64,000 nucleotides of DNA from Epiperipatus broadwayi (lineage: Eukaryota > Onychophora > Udeonychophora > Euonychophora > Peripatidae). Position numbers and translations under genes: made by a program. The number at the start of each line of letters is the position of its first letter. The stretch's first letter is position 1. Shown here in pieces: positions 49,301 to 63,283 of the stretch. The stretch covers positions 3,790,142 through 3,854,141 of the forward strand of contig JAQFVV010006273.1 in the NCBI GenBank assembly GCA_028023455.1, written 5' to 3'. The notes under the pieces are model-generated. The model worked only from the letters and a program-made list of their open reading frames with translations, ran no database searches and was not told the DNA's origin.

Positions 49301-50159
49301 TTTTACAAATAAGTTATAAGTTTAAAATTCACATATCAAATCCATTTTGCAGTACTTCAGGACTAATGCCATAATTTTAATAATCACAATCAATTTTATT
49401 AAAGTTTTTGTAATTATTATTTAAAAATAGGTTAAAAAATATAAATTTCCATTCATATTTTTTAAAATTATGTATATAGTTTTAGAATTCAAAATTTTAT
49501 TTTATTTTAATAAAAGAATAATTAAAAGAAATATGATAGTATATATTAATGTAAAATTTAATCATTAACTTTATTATATTAATGTAAAATTTAATCATTA
49601 ACTTTATCAATTCTTTTTTTATAATTTTTATCTGATGCAGGGTATTCAAACTTTATTTTATTCAAACTTTATTTATTCACCTTATATTCAATACTATTTT
49701 TTCATTAATTTTATTTTTTATGCATTTTTATTTCTCTAAAACTTCTTAAGAAAAAAATAAATTTATAAACTAATAAAAAGATAGATTTTTTGTAATAGTA
49801 TATATCATCTTAGCAATTATAATTTTTTTTAAAACTAGAAATACACATAAAACAACCTTATATAATTAAACTTATAAATAAACATTTAAAGTAATATTAT
49901 GATTCTGAGTTTTTTGATATAGAGACATTTCAACTTAATGAGAATTAAACAACAATATTAAAGAGGAAAAAAAAGTCATTTTAAAAGAGCAATATACCCA
50001 ATTATATTTTTTGATATAATTTATTTATTTTATTTAAGTCAGAGTATATACCAGGGAAAAACAAACTTCATGTTTTCCAGTGCCACATGTTGAAATTGGA
50101 ATATATTTAAGGGCTGTAATTAAATTTTTAAAGTATTCAACAAAAAAAAAATATTTGAC

Positions 50160-50167
<8 letters not shown>
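46361..50167. other. AT-rich non-coding stretch
   Basis: No gene recognised. 47500-47760 is a T-rich tract whose open frames are Phe-rich artefacts. A 33-bp unit (TATATTAATGTAAAATTTAA...) is exactly duplicated at 49542-49607. Confidence 0.5.
49542..49607 (+). repeat. 33-bp tandem duplication
   Basis: Two identical 33-bp units in tandem, beginning TATATTAATGTAAAA. Confidence 0.85.
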
Positions 50168-53106
<2,939 letters not shown>

Positions 53107-53399
53107 TTAAACCACTAAACATCACATGATCACCATCTCTTATGCTAGCACATAACTGTTATTAAACAGACAAAACTTCCATACAGTAGGGCCAAACTGT
53201 GCCAACCAGAGTAATCAATGGATGCCAGAAGGCTTGTGCATAAAATTCCCATCTAGTGCCTACTCATCCAATATCCCCAGACTAGTTTCTGGCTTGTGAC
53301 CTTCATCAGTGAGGAGCCTTGGATTTGAGAGCACTGCACCTAGACTTAGGATCTAATGCAACCCTCCAGAAGTCATCTTTTATCTCTACTTAACTACAA

Positions 53400-53404
<5 letters not shown>
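53107..53404 (-). repeat. hammerhead-bearing repeat, left (minus) copy
   Basis: Read on the minus strand: TTTTGTAGTTAAGTAGAGAT, GGAGGGTTGCATTAGATCCT, GTGCAGTGCTCTCAAATCC, the ribozyme (53266-53324), AGTAGGCACTAGATGGGAAT, AAGCCTTCTGGCATCCATTG, the TGTATGGA block, AACAGTTATGTGCTAGCATA and GATCATGTGATGTTTAGTGG. It faces the copy at 53619-54058 across a (TAA)n tract. No open frame. This copy carries the intact ribozyme motif. Confidence 0.88.
53266..53324 (-). ncRNA. type I hammerhead ribozyme motif, complete core
   Basis: On the minus strand the 5' strand of stem I is AUCCAA-GGC-UCCUCA, then CUGAUGA, stem II AGG-UCACAAG-CCA, GAAA, stem III C-UA-GU (the palindrome ACUAGU when the last A of GAAA is included), cleavage nucleotide C (53280), and then the 3' strand UGGGGA-UA-UUGGAU. 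Stem I therefore has two perfect 6-bp helices (one G-U pair) around an internal loop GGC/UA. That kind of stem I loop supports the stem I/II contact in natural hammerheads. The predicted cut is between 53280 and 53279. The very short stem III suggests cleavage as a dimer, as proposed for PLE hammerheads. One odd point: the first stem II position is A-A rather than G-C. Confidence 0.8.
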
Positions 53405-53618
<214 letters not shown>

Positions 53619-54058
53619 AACAGTTATGTGCTAGCATAAGATATGATCATGTGATGTTTAGTGGTTTAACACCAATCCTCCTAGGATAGTGGTGGCTATG
53701 GTTACTATATAGCCAAAGACACTAAAATGTATGGGTGCTGAACTGAGTTCAGACCCAGTATATAATATACTGAGCTTAGAATGAAAATATTGTGTTTTCA
53801 ATTTCATTCTCATAGTTTTGTAGTTAAGTAGAGATAAAAGGTGACTGCTGGAGGGTCGCATTAGATCCTAAGATCTATGTGCAATGCTCTCAGATCCAAG
53901 GCTCCTTATTGATGAAGGCCACAAGCCAGAAACTAGTCTGGGAATATTGGATAAGTAGGCAATAGATGGATATTTTATGCACAAGCCTTCTGGCATCCAT
54001 TAATTACTCTGGTTGGCACAGGGTGGCACTACTATATGGAGAGTTTTGCCTGTTTAAT
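53619..54058 (+). repeat. hammerhead-bearing repeat, right (plus) copy, longest unit
   Basis: Begins AACAGTTATGTGCTAGCATA and GATCATGTGATGTTTAGTGG, which is the tail of the left copy. It continues through AACACCAATCCTCCTAGGAT, GGTGCTGAACTGAGTTCAGA, TTTTGTAGTTAAGTAGAGAT, GGAGGGTCGCATTAGATCCT, the ribozyme segment and GGAGAGTTTTGCCTGTTTAA. Because the left copy ends with what this copy begins with, the family looks like head-to-tail monomers of about 440-470 bp. No open frame. Confidence 0.85.
53894..53952 (+). ncRNA. hammerhead ribozyme motif, degenerate
   Basis: ATCCAA/TTGGAT outer stem I, stem II GGC-CACAA-GCC, GAAA and ACTAGTC are kept, but the first core box is TTGATGA (C3 to U) and the inner stem I (TCCTTA / TGGGAA) has a mismatch. 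C3 is an essential core base, so this copy is expected to be dead or weak. Confidence 0.65.
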
Positions 54059-54660
54059 ATCAATTATTTGAACTTTTAATTGCTAAATCAAAATTTTTAT
54101 AGGTTGCATTCAAACATCATACATCACCAACATATTGTAATTTTGAATACAATAAGTTTTTGCTTTTATTTTGATGAAATTAAATATATATTATTAAGCA
54201 TATACTACATATTGATATTTGCTGGCTTCATGAAATTCCCTATAAACAGTTCCAAAGACTTCTTTGTCTCTTTTTTACATTGTAATATATTAATAAAGTA
54301 TGTTTCAGCAATTACTTTAATTATTTTTTAAATTCTTGAGTGTATGTGATATATGCATATAAATTTGTTTTATTGTATAGATACTGTACTATAATATTTA
54401 TAATAGAAGACCATACTTCTCTTTTTATGCAGTAGCAAAATTGACAAAAACAAAGATAGTTTATTAAATTAATTGAGGGCCAGAGTAGTAACACATTTAG
54501 TCAAATTATCAAAATCTTTTTCTAAACCTATCTAAACAATAATGATAGACATATTATTTTAAATCCAGGATTTTAATATGAATTTATGAGCAGATTTTAT
54601 TTTAAGTAATATCTTTATTAAATAACAGAAATGAAAAAAATAACTTTTTCTCTCTATATT
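54059..54660. other. AT-rich spacer, nothing recognised
   Basis: About 0.6 kb between the hammerhead repeat and the large inverted repeat. No coding or RNA signal. Confidence 0.5.
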
Positions 54661-55972
54661 GTAACAGTCAAATCTGTACATTCGTGCAACTAAATCTAGA
54701 ACTTTAGTAAATCATACCAAAGCTGACCAGCATAGAGTGGTACAAACCATGTTGTCTAATATAGCCCCAATTCCTTTACTAATGCTCAAAGATTTACCAC
54801 CTTGCGGATGACACATATGAAGCCACAGCAGCATTTTCCTTCACCACGTGACGGCAGTAGCACATCGATAAAGTACAAGACTATAAGAAATTGACTTATT
54901 AACTAGTATATCTATATAGATGATGTGTATGGCAGAACATAATTATAAAATATGGATTGTGAACATAATTATAAAATATGAATTGAGATTCTTAACTTAT
55001 GATTAAATAATCAATAAAGACTTACCAATGAGCAACATTGAGACATGACACAAAAGTTAAATTCAAAACTATTTTAATGAACTAAATATTAAAATTAATA
55101 AATGAAAATAATGATTATAATGTGGCTATATAGGTTGTCTCATATGCAGGTGACTAAGTTAGGGATACAATTTCATATTTGAGTTTGGGATTCCCATGCA
55201 AGTGACGACTGGAGTTATAATCATTTATGGTTTGCCTAATTACATATGACTTTAATTTACATATACATTTGGGACAATGTAAATCACTCACAGGTGACAT
55301 TAATCATTTTGGTTAGTTACATTACTAGATTTATTACAGATACATATATTATTTGTAGGTGATGATTTTACAGTTTATATAGCAATTCCAATCATGCGCA
55401 GGTGATTGTAGTTTGGATTACAAATCATTTAATTTAGTTTGCTACATATAGATATCACTTGCAGGTGAAGAAATTATTTGTATAAAATTTATATTTTCAT
55501 GAACCTTAAGATTACTTTATAGATTGAGGTTAATTTGCTCATGACCATCTGTGCCTAGTTTATGCTGTATAACAGGGTCTAGATCCACTCTAGAGCTAAC
55601 AGAAGTGATTATACATATTGATAAAGAATATACATTTTATTAAGCATGAATACTTAATATTCTCTATATAGCTTATGTGCCTATAAAACTAGATTCGAAT
55701 TCAGATCAAAGCTGAAAATACAATTATTATGGTGGGATGAACTGATGATTGGCAGTCAGACTTCAGATACCATGGTGTATAGAAAATATAAAGTCTGATA
55801 TAGCCCTTGCATCTCAAGAGTGCCTTTTTATGGGATTTTTACCAAGTAACGGTTTCCTTTTCACCGTATTCATTGCTGTGAACATAAGATAAGAGACCTT
55901 TTTAGTCTGGCGATCGAACAACTAATTAAACCATGGGAGTCTCATGCTCCATTTCTGAGAATGCAGAATGGG
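54661..55972 (-). repeat. left arm of a large inverted repeat (about 1.3 kb)
   Basis: Complementary, end to end, to 58233-59511 with small indels. The outer end starts TGTAACAGTCAAATCTGTAC and the inner end is CTGAGAATGCAGAATGGG. It contains an irregular series of AGGTGA-containing units at 55146-55475 and a tRNA-Lys-like head at its inner end (minus strand). No reading frame was recognised. Confidence 0.88.
55907..55972 (-). mobile_element. tRNA-Lys-like SINE head, left arm
   Basis: The minus strand reads CATTCTCAGAAATGGAGCAT, then GAGACTCCCATGG and AGTTGTTCGATCGCC. This parallels tRNA-Lys: CTCAG..GG.AGAGCATGAGACTC in the D and anticodon arms and GTTCGA in the T arm. The anticodon region is disrupted. 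tRNA-Lys-derived SINEs are known in cephalopods (squid SK and octopus OK families). Confidence 0.5.
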
Positions 55973-56645
55973 TGAGTTTGAGGATATGAAACAGTCAGCT
56001 TTATCAATCAAACTGTTTCACCTACTATATACTATAGTAGTATTTCTATATAGGTAACTAGCACCAAATTCTCATATATCAGATTAATATTATATCCAAA
56101 TCAGGCTGGATTTAAAAATAAAGGTATTAGTTATGTATGTGTGCATATATCTTAAGCCTACAAGAGAAAAGGTGTATCTGTATATGTAAAAACCCATATA
56201 CACACACATATATATTTCTAGAAGTAAATAAATGAAAACTGTGTTGTATGTGTAACGAGACTACATATATGCAGGAAAGAATAATGTTAACAGATTTAAA
56301 ACATTATAAATTTCTTTATTTAAAATATTTATTCTAAAGAAAATTAATATTTGAAAGTATTGTATATTTCTGCATATATTGCTAAATTAAATAATTGAGT
56401 TACATATATAACCAGATGTTTTCCATTTATAGATTTGTTTTCGAAAAAAAGTGATATTATAAAATTTAATCTTTCTCGCTGTAGTGTGACCTAATTACAA
56501 AACTAAAAGTAACACTAAGTTGTAGAATAAATTTTCCTGAGTAATTAAAAAGAAATCGTGAATGACCAGCTGTAAAACTAGCTGTAAGAAATAAAAAACA
56601 GCGTAATTATACGATTCTAGGAATACAGCAAGAAAATTAGCAAAA
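55973..56645 (+). repeat. 0.67-kb direct repeat, copy 1
   Basis: Begins TGAGTTTGAGGATATGAAAC exactly at the inner edge of the left arm and ends near CTAGGAATACAGC. It matches 63284-63945 with a few percent difference. It contains a hairpin GAAACAGT...ACTGTTTC near its start. No reading frame. Confidence 0.85.
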
Positions 56646-58232
56646 CAAATCTAAAAACTTACTATGATTGAGAAGAGGGGGGTAAGCTGATAATATAAGC
56701 CTCTGCAGCCATTTTGGATTTAGTAGGACATTATTTCAGTCAACAACTTATGTTTTAAAATTTGTTAATTATAATGCAATTTGAGTAGAAGGCATTTTTC
56801 TTGCCTTTCTGACCCAAGGAGGTCTACCATGTGGAGAACAATAAGAGGAGAAGCCATGTGATGGAGCAGTTGCCCATTGACTGAGCCCTCAACATGAAAC
56901 AAGTGCAGAGCAGAGAAGAGCCTAGTAAAAACCTTCCTCTACTTAAAATAAATAACTCAACTAAAATATGATGATTCCTAAAGCTAGCTAAATTTAAACT
57001 CTATGGCCATAGCAATAATGTAATTTTAAATCCACTACTAAATGTAATTTTGATTTCTTAATTTTAATCTTAAAATCACTACTACATGTAATTTTGATTT
57101 CTTTTTTTTCATCTTAAAAGTTTGCCTGATTTAATTTAATAACTGATTTGATTTTCATACTGAGTTAATATCTTATTTATTGATTTACGTACACCATGAA
57201 TTTATTACTTTATTCTTAGGTTTGCTAAGTTATTTCCGATTGATCTAGTTCAATGTATTTACCTTTCTGAGTTATTAAAAGTTAGTTAAAGCAATTGATT
57301 TTTAATTAATTATCATAAATTTTGTTACGTATAGTTTTAAATGCTTTATTCTAAAATGGTAATTAAGTTTCTAGATTATTTTACATACTTTAACTTTCTG
57401 ATATTTGATTTTATATATTTTAAATAGAATAATAATATTTGTCTTGATTAATTCTTGTCACTACTTAAATTTGGCTTGAACTGGGTCAATCAGATATAAA
57501 CTAATTGTGTTGCAATTTCATTTTCAAACTATGCTAAAACAGAGCCCAATTTTAGATTTCACTTACGTGATATCTGCTCATTAAACTTACATTTCTTTCT
57601 AAGTAAATCTATGCCAAGGTTTATGATTTTTTTGTAGTGGTTTAGCTGTATTTGTTTGAAGTGGATTTTTACTATTGATTAAATGCTTAGTGAGGAGCCA
57701 TCACAGTGTCACACCTAGAGATAATATAGCATCTAGGAATGCAAAAGAAATTCGTTTTGAAAGGGGTAAAATATCTTGTTTAACAGTTAATTAAAAGCTT
57801 ACAGCTGTTTTTAAGATAGATTTGCTTTCGAGATATTTAACTAATGTTTAGCCAGAGTGATTGAAATCACAGCAGAAGGCTATAACTTTATATCGTAATG
57901 CCCAAAAATGTGCTGTACTTCCTCCTAAAGTTATAAATTTCTATATAGATAGCTTTTCAAATTAGATTCCCAGATTTTCCTTAATAGCATAATTACACAT
58001 GCTACCTAATGAACTGATATATGGTTGTTTCAAGAAGGAACTAGTGTTTAGCATCATAAAATTTTATTATATAATGTGGTCAGCGATGCGAGTGTGTTTT
58101 TAAGAAATGCTATGGCATATATATATATATATTTGTTGCTGTGCATATTTTTAGTGGTCGTATGTGAAAGGCTATGCCATACTCTCTTAGTTCAGTCAAC
58201 TCTCTCTTCCAGATGGAGGTTGGCTATCCAAT
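56646..58232. other. spacer between the arms of the inverted repeat
   Basis: AT-rich, no gene recognised. Contains a diverged tandem pair of about 54 bp (ACTA.ATGTAATTTTGATTTC) at about 57030-57110. Confidence 0.5.
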
Positions 58233-58305
58233 CCCATTCTGCATCCTCAGAAATAGAGCACGAGACTCCCATAGTTTAATTAGTTGTTCGATTGCTGGAC
58301 TAAAA
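58233..58305 (+). mobile_element. tRNA-Lys-like SINE head, right arm
   Basis: CATCCTCAGAAATAGAGCAC, then GAGACTCCCATAG, then AGTTGTTCGATTGCTGG. A-box-like and B-box-like (GTTCGATTGC) blocks are spaced as in a tRNA. It is a retroposon promoter relic, not a functional tRNA. Confidence 0.5.
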
Positions 58306-59511
58306 ATGTCTCTGATCTTATTTCCACAGCAATGAATACGGTGAAAAGGGAACTGTTACTTGGTAAAAATCCCATAAAAAGGCACTCTCAAGATGCAAGG
58401 GCTATATCAGACTTTATATTTTCTATACACCATGGTATCTGAAGTCTGACTGCCAATCATCAGTTCATCCCACCATAATAATTGTATTTTCAGCTTTGAT
58501 CTGAATTTGACTCTAGTTTTATAGGCACATAAGCATATAGAGAATATTAAGTATTCATGCTTAATAAAATGTTATATTCTTTATCAATATGTATAATCAC
58601 TTCTGCTACCTCTAGAGTGGATCTAGATCCTGTTATATAGCATAAACTAGGCACAGATGGTCATGAGCAAATTAACCTCGATCTATAAAGTAATCTTAAG
58701 GCTCATGAAAATATAAATTTTATACATATAATTTCTTCATCTGTGAGTGATATCTATATGTATCAAACTAAATTAAATGATTTGTAATCCAAACTACAAT
58801 CACCTGCATGTGATTGGAATTGCTATATAAACTGTAAAATCATCACCTATGAATGATATATGTATCTGTAATAAATCTAGTAATGTAACTAACCAAAATG
58901 ATTAATGTCACCTGTGAGTGATTTACATTGTCCCAAATGTATATGTAAATTAAAGCCATATGTAACTAGGCAAACCATAAATGATTATAACTCCACTTGC
59001 ACGTGAATCCCAAACTCAAATATGAAATTGTATCCCTAACTTAGTTACCTGCATGTGAGACAACCTATATAGCCATGTTACAATCATTATTTTCATTTAT
59101 TAATTTTAATATTTAGTTAATTAAATTAGTTTTAAATTTAACTTTTGTGTCATGTCTCAATGTTGCTCATTGTAAGTCTTTATTGATTATTTAATCATTA
59201 GTTAAGAATCACAATCCATATTTTATAATTATGTTCTGCCACACACATCATCTATATAGCTGTACTAGTTAATAAGTCAATTTCTCATAGTCTTGTGCTT
59301 GACCAATGTGCTACTGCCAGCACATGATGAAGGAAAATGCTGCTGTGGCTTCATATGTGTCATCCACAAGGTGGTAAATCTTTGAGCATTAGTAAAGGAA
59401 TTGGGGCTATATCAGACAATGTGGTTCATACCACTCTATGCTGGTCAGCCTTGGTATGATTTACTAAAGTTCTAGATTTTGTTGCACGAATGTACAGATT
59501 TGACTGTTACA
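58233..59511 (+). repeat. right arm of the large inverted repeat
   Basis: Complement of 54661-55972. It starts with the tRNA-Lys-like head (58233-58300) and runs through GGTGAAAAGGGAACTGTTAC, AAAAATCCCATAAAAAGGCA, TCTGAAGTCTGACTGCCAAT and the AGGTGA/TCACCT units, ending CAGATTTGACTGTTACA. Scattered substitutions and a few small indels separate the two arms. Confidence 0.88.
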
Positions 59512-59980
59512 GTAGATTTTTTTCTCTGGGTATGGTGCCCAATGTGAGGCTTTCGAATATAAACCTGCATACCTGAAAGGGGATGTTGATATAGGTGTGT
59601 TTCCATAGCACTTGTTGTATTTATATAATAATAATAATAAATTTTTCTCGAATATGAACATCCGAACATTAAGCTCTGTTATTAATTTACACCACCCTGA
59701 ACTGAAAATAGGTGTGGTAGTTTAATATTATATATATAAAATTATTTAGCACCAGAGATGCACTCTGAAAAAATTTCATGTATGAATATAAAAATTTTTT
59801 GTGCTAAAAAAATATTTTCCAATTATTTGTAATGATAATAAATTGTGATTATATAAGATACGCATGTTTGGTATTGAGGTTGTATAGATAGAAATGTATA
59901 CACTCACTCTCTATATATATGTTTGTCAAGTAACAAAACATATTTTGAAACAAATGCACTCTAAATGTATTTGTAATTTT
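59512..59980. other. spacer with an unexplained less AT-rich patch
   Basis: 59525-59610 (GGGTATGGTGCCCAATGTGA, AACCTGCATACCTGAAAGGG) is compositionally distinct from its surroundings, but I could not assign it. Confidence 0.4.
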
Positions 59981-60295
59981 AGTAACCATAGATAGGTGAA
60001 GACCCTCAAACTGGGAATTGTATTGTCAAGCAGTCCGATGTAGTGGACATTATGCTTTAATGACAGCAATTTTTAGAGTAACCATAGATAGGTGAAGATC
60101 CTCAAACTGGGAATTGTATTGTCAAGCAGTCCAATGTAGAGGACATTACACTTTAATGACAGCAATTTTTAGAGTAACCACAGATAGGTGAAGACCCTCA
60201 AACTGGGAATTGTATATGTCAAGCGGTTCAATGTAGTGGACACTACGCTTTAATGACAGCAATTTTTAGAGTAACCATAGATAAGTGAAGACCCA
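59981..60295 (+). repeat. tandem repeat of 96-97 bp, just over three copies
   Basis: AGTAACCATAGATAGGTGAA starts at 59981 and 60077; diverged starts follow at 60173 and 60270. Each full unit includes CTCAAACTGGGAATTGTAT and CTTTAATGACAGCAATTTTT. The last copy is partial. Confidence 0.95.
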
Positions 60296-61230
60296 TTTGC
60301 CTAGTTGTAAATGTATATGCTCGTATATATAGTTATTGATTAACAAAATGCATTCTCAAATAAAATGAGCTCTTAATATGTATATTTTAGAAACCTCATT
60401 ATGATTATAGGTGAATTTCAAACATGTATACATTTGCAATATACGTATATGTTGATTATTTTAGTAATAACCTAACACGATGAGTGAAAACCCTATTGAA
60501 TACTTGTATTTTGCAAAGTAGGCTAGTCGCTTGAATATATAAGTAAAATGACTATGCTAGAATATTTGTTATGCCATTTATATATATATAAAATTGCATT
60601 GTGAAAGTATAGCTGAATATATGAAAATATCAATATAGATGTGGCGTGTTAAAAGCGTTGTATATATATCTCACCTACTGACAGCTGGTGCCTGAGGTAA
60701 TTTGAATAAACTGTGAATTATCCTCATATAATTTTTTTGTCAGAAGCAGAAAATATTTTGTTTTATTCAAAATTTATAGATAATAAAGGATGTGTGATTC
60801 AAGACTGAAATGAGCAGGGTTGAAATAAAAAGGTGAAAAATCAGGCAAGATAAATATACGAGTGTTTGGTGTAAAAATTTGCAAACCACGGGAAGTAATA
60901 ACAACAACAATAATAACAATAATAACTATAACAATAGCTAAATCAAGAAAAGGAAATAGATGCTGATGAAAACCAGATGCAGATGGGTGAGTTGCATTTA
61001 AATATATTAATTTATTTTATTTATTGATGTTGAGGAAGGTTTAAAAATGCTAGGCAAGGCTTAATTTATTTTTTATTAATGTTGAGGAGGGTTTAACAAT
61101 GCTAAAAAAGACTAATGATTGAAAGTGTTGATGGGTATAAGGGCTTCAAGAGATGGGGCAGAATAAGCTGGGAAAAAGAAGCAAAGGTAGACTTGATAGG
61201 GAAAGGAGGGAAAGACAGCTGCCCATAAAA
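60296..61230. other. AT-rich spacer with a small tandem duplication
   Basis: A unit of about 53 bp (TGTTGAGGA.GGTTTAA.AATGCTA) is present twice at about 61008-61115. No gene recognised. Confidence 0.5.
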
Positions 61231-62929
61231 CTAAGCAAAAAAATTTATAATGGAAAACAATGTAGAAGAGATAGTGGAAGGAGTAGTGGAATGTAAAGAG
61301 GATATGATCGAGAAGCCAGTCGAGAAAAGAGGAAAAATGTGAAGGTCAGGGAAGGAGATCGTGGAGATCAATGATAGCAATATGGAAGAGGAACTGGAGA
61401 GCGAGGGAGAGGAGGCAATAAAGAAAGAACAAAAAGAAAACATACAACCTGTAAAGGAACAGTCCAAAGGGGAAATTAATGTAACTATTGAACAACTAGT
61501 AGAAATTCTGAGGATAGAAAGAGAAAAAGAAAAAAAAGAAAGAGCAGAAGAAAGGGCAATGATAAAAAAGAAAGGGAAGAAAAAAAGAAAGGGAAGAAAA
61601 AGAGAAAGAGATGAGAAATACAGGGAAGAAAAAGAGCAAAAGGATGAAAAATACATGGAAGAAATAGTAAATACCATGAGGCAAATGTTAGGGATCAAGA
61701 CTGATTTAAACTATGAGTTTGCAACTCATGAAAAGAAAGTAGAAAACCAGGATATGGTGCTGAGTTAGAGCAAGATAGGAAAACTATACAACTTCCAATC
61801 AGAGATATATCAAAGGAAGTGACAATAGAAAGTGAGGCTGAGAAAAACAAAGAAATAGAAAAGGCAGAGGTAGAACTTAACACAAAATTAATAGGTGAAA
61901 TTATAGAGCAAGTAGAGCTGCACCAAGAAAGTAAGGAAGAGAGAGATCCAGATGGGCAAGGAAGGAAGAAGGAGGAAGATATAGTTAAGAACCAAAGAAG
62001 GAAGATATAATTAAAAACCATGATATAAGAATAGACAAGATCTCGAAAATAAAAGAGGTTATGGGAAAATAGTTGGAAGAATAGATGTAAAAAAATGACA
62101 TAAAGAAGATAGATGATAAAATGCATCTGAAAGAAATAAAATTGGCAAAGATAAATGCAGAAACTATTCCTATAGAAGTAGATAGGAAAGAAAATTTAGA
62201 GCCAGGGAAAGATCACCTTGGAAAGGTAGAAAGTAATAGTGAAGTAAATAGGTTAGAAGTCATAAGAGTAGACAATAAGAGACAGAGACAAGAACGTAAT
62301 GTATGCGAAGAGTATGTAGAGTGGGGATCTGAAACAAATATAGTAGGAAGAGTAAATTATAAAATTAAAGTCAAACAGGCCGTGCTAATGCTTATAGGTG
62401 AAAGAAAAGTTAAATGAAGAAAACTAAGCCAGAGAGCCAAAACAGCCAGTAGAGCATGAAGGAGACTGCCAGTCTTCAAATTAGTAAAGGGAAGAGAGAA
62501 ATATTACAAAGAATTAGATAATAAGACATACTGGGAAAGGCCAAAATTTAAAAGAAAGAGCAGTATAGATAGGAAGGCATACTGGGAGAGATCAAACATT
62601 AAAATAAAGAGCAGGATAGATAATATTAAGGGTAGAATGGAAGTAACAATAAAGAAAAAGAGGAGAAAAGAAAGCAGTCCATATCTTGCAAGGAAGAGAA
62701 ACCAAACAAGAATTAGAGCATTGATGCCAGGGAAGGGGCGCATTAAAGTATGTGATAGACATTTACAATTATGAAAAGGGTCATGCCAGACCATAGCTAG
62801 GAACACTGGATATAACACTCTACAGCCTGACAAAATCCATAGGTTCTTCCAATTATGTAAGAGTCCTTTCAAAATAAAATTATAGTAGGGCCATAATGCA
62901 TTCTTCCTAAGAACCAGAAATAAAACCAT
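61231..62929 (+). pseudogene. lysine/glutamate-rich decayed coding stretch, unknown origin
   Basis: The plus strand is purine-rich for about 1.5 kb. It gives a run of charged frames: 61361-61768 (135 residues, IEQLVEILRIEREKEKKERA, probably a coiled coil), 61819-62010 (EKNKEIEKAEVELNTKLIGE) and 62121-62417, then broken text such as KELDNKTYWERPKFKRKS. Frame changes with conserved composition suggest a once longer protein. Candidates are the gag region of an LTR element, a LINE ORF1 (coiled coil) or a host pseudogene; no diagnostic motif decides. 62700-62990 has a more balanced, mRNA-like composition, but no domain was identified. Confidence 0.35.
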
Positions 62930-62989
62930 GGCACATCTAAACCTTGCAAGATTTCCTATAAAACGGCAGACCCTACTTAGGGATCGGAA

Positions 62990-63283
62990 ACACTTAGAAT
63001 TATATATATATATATAACCACATAATCATTAGTTTAGTTTAGTCTTAGTTATTGTAATATTTTAGAATGTGTTGTGTTCAACTGCATGGGGATATAATAA
63101 GATGAGAGAGGGTTCGATTTAAAATTAGTAAGTGACATAATACATAAAGTAAAAGTCGCACTTCTTTCATAAAATTTTGCTAATAACCAAAGTAAAAATT
63201 TTTGGTTTTTGTTTTATTTGTTTATTAAAATTTTGCCAATACCCAAAGTAAAGGCATAAAACCATAAAATTTAAAAATTCCCA
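62990..63283. other. AT-rich spacer
   Basis: Contains a TA run (63001-63016) and two similar AATTTTGC(T/C)AATA(A/C)CC AAAGTAAA blocks (63172-63196 and 63229-63252). No gene. Confidence 0.5.
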
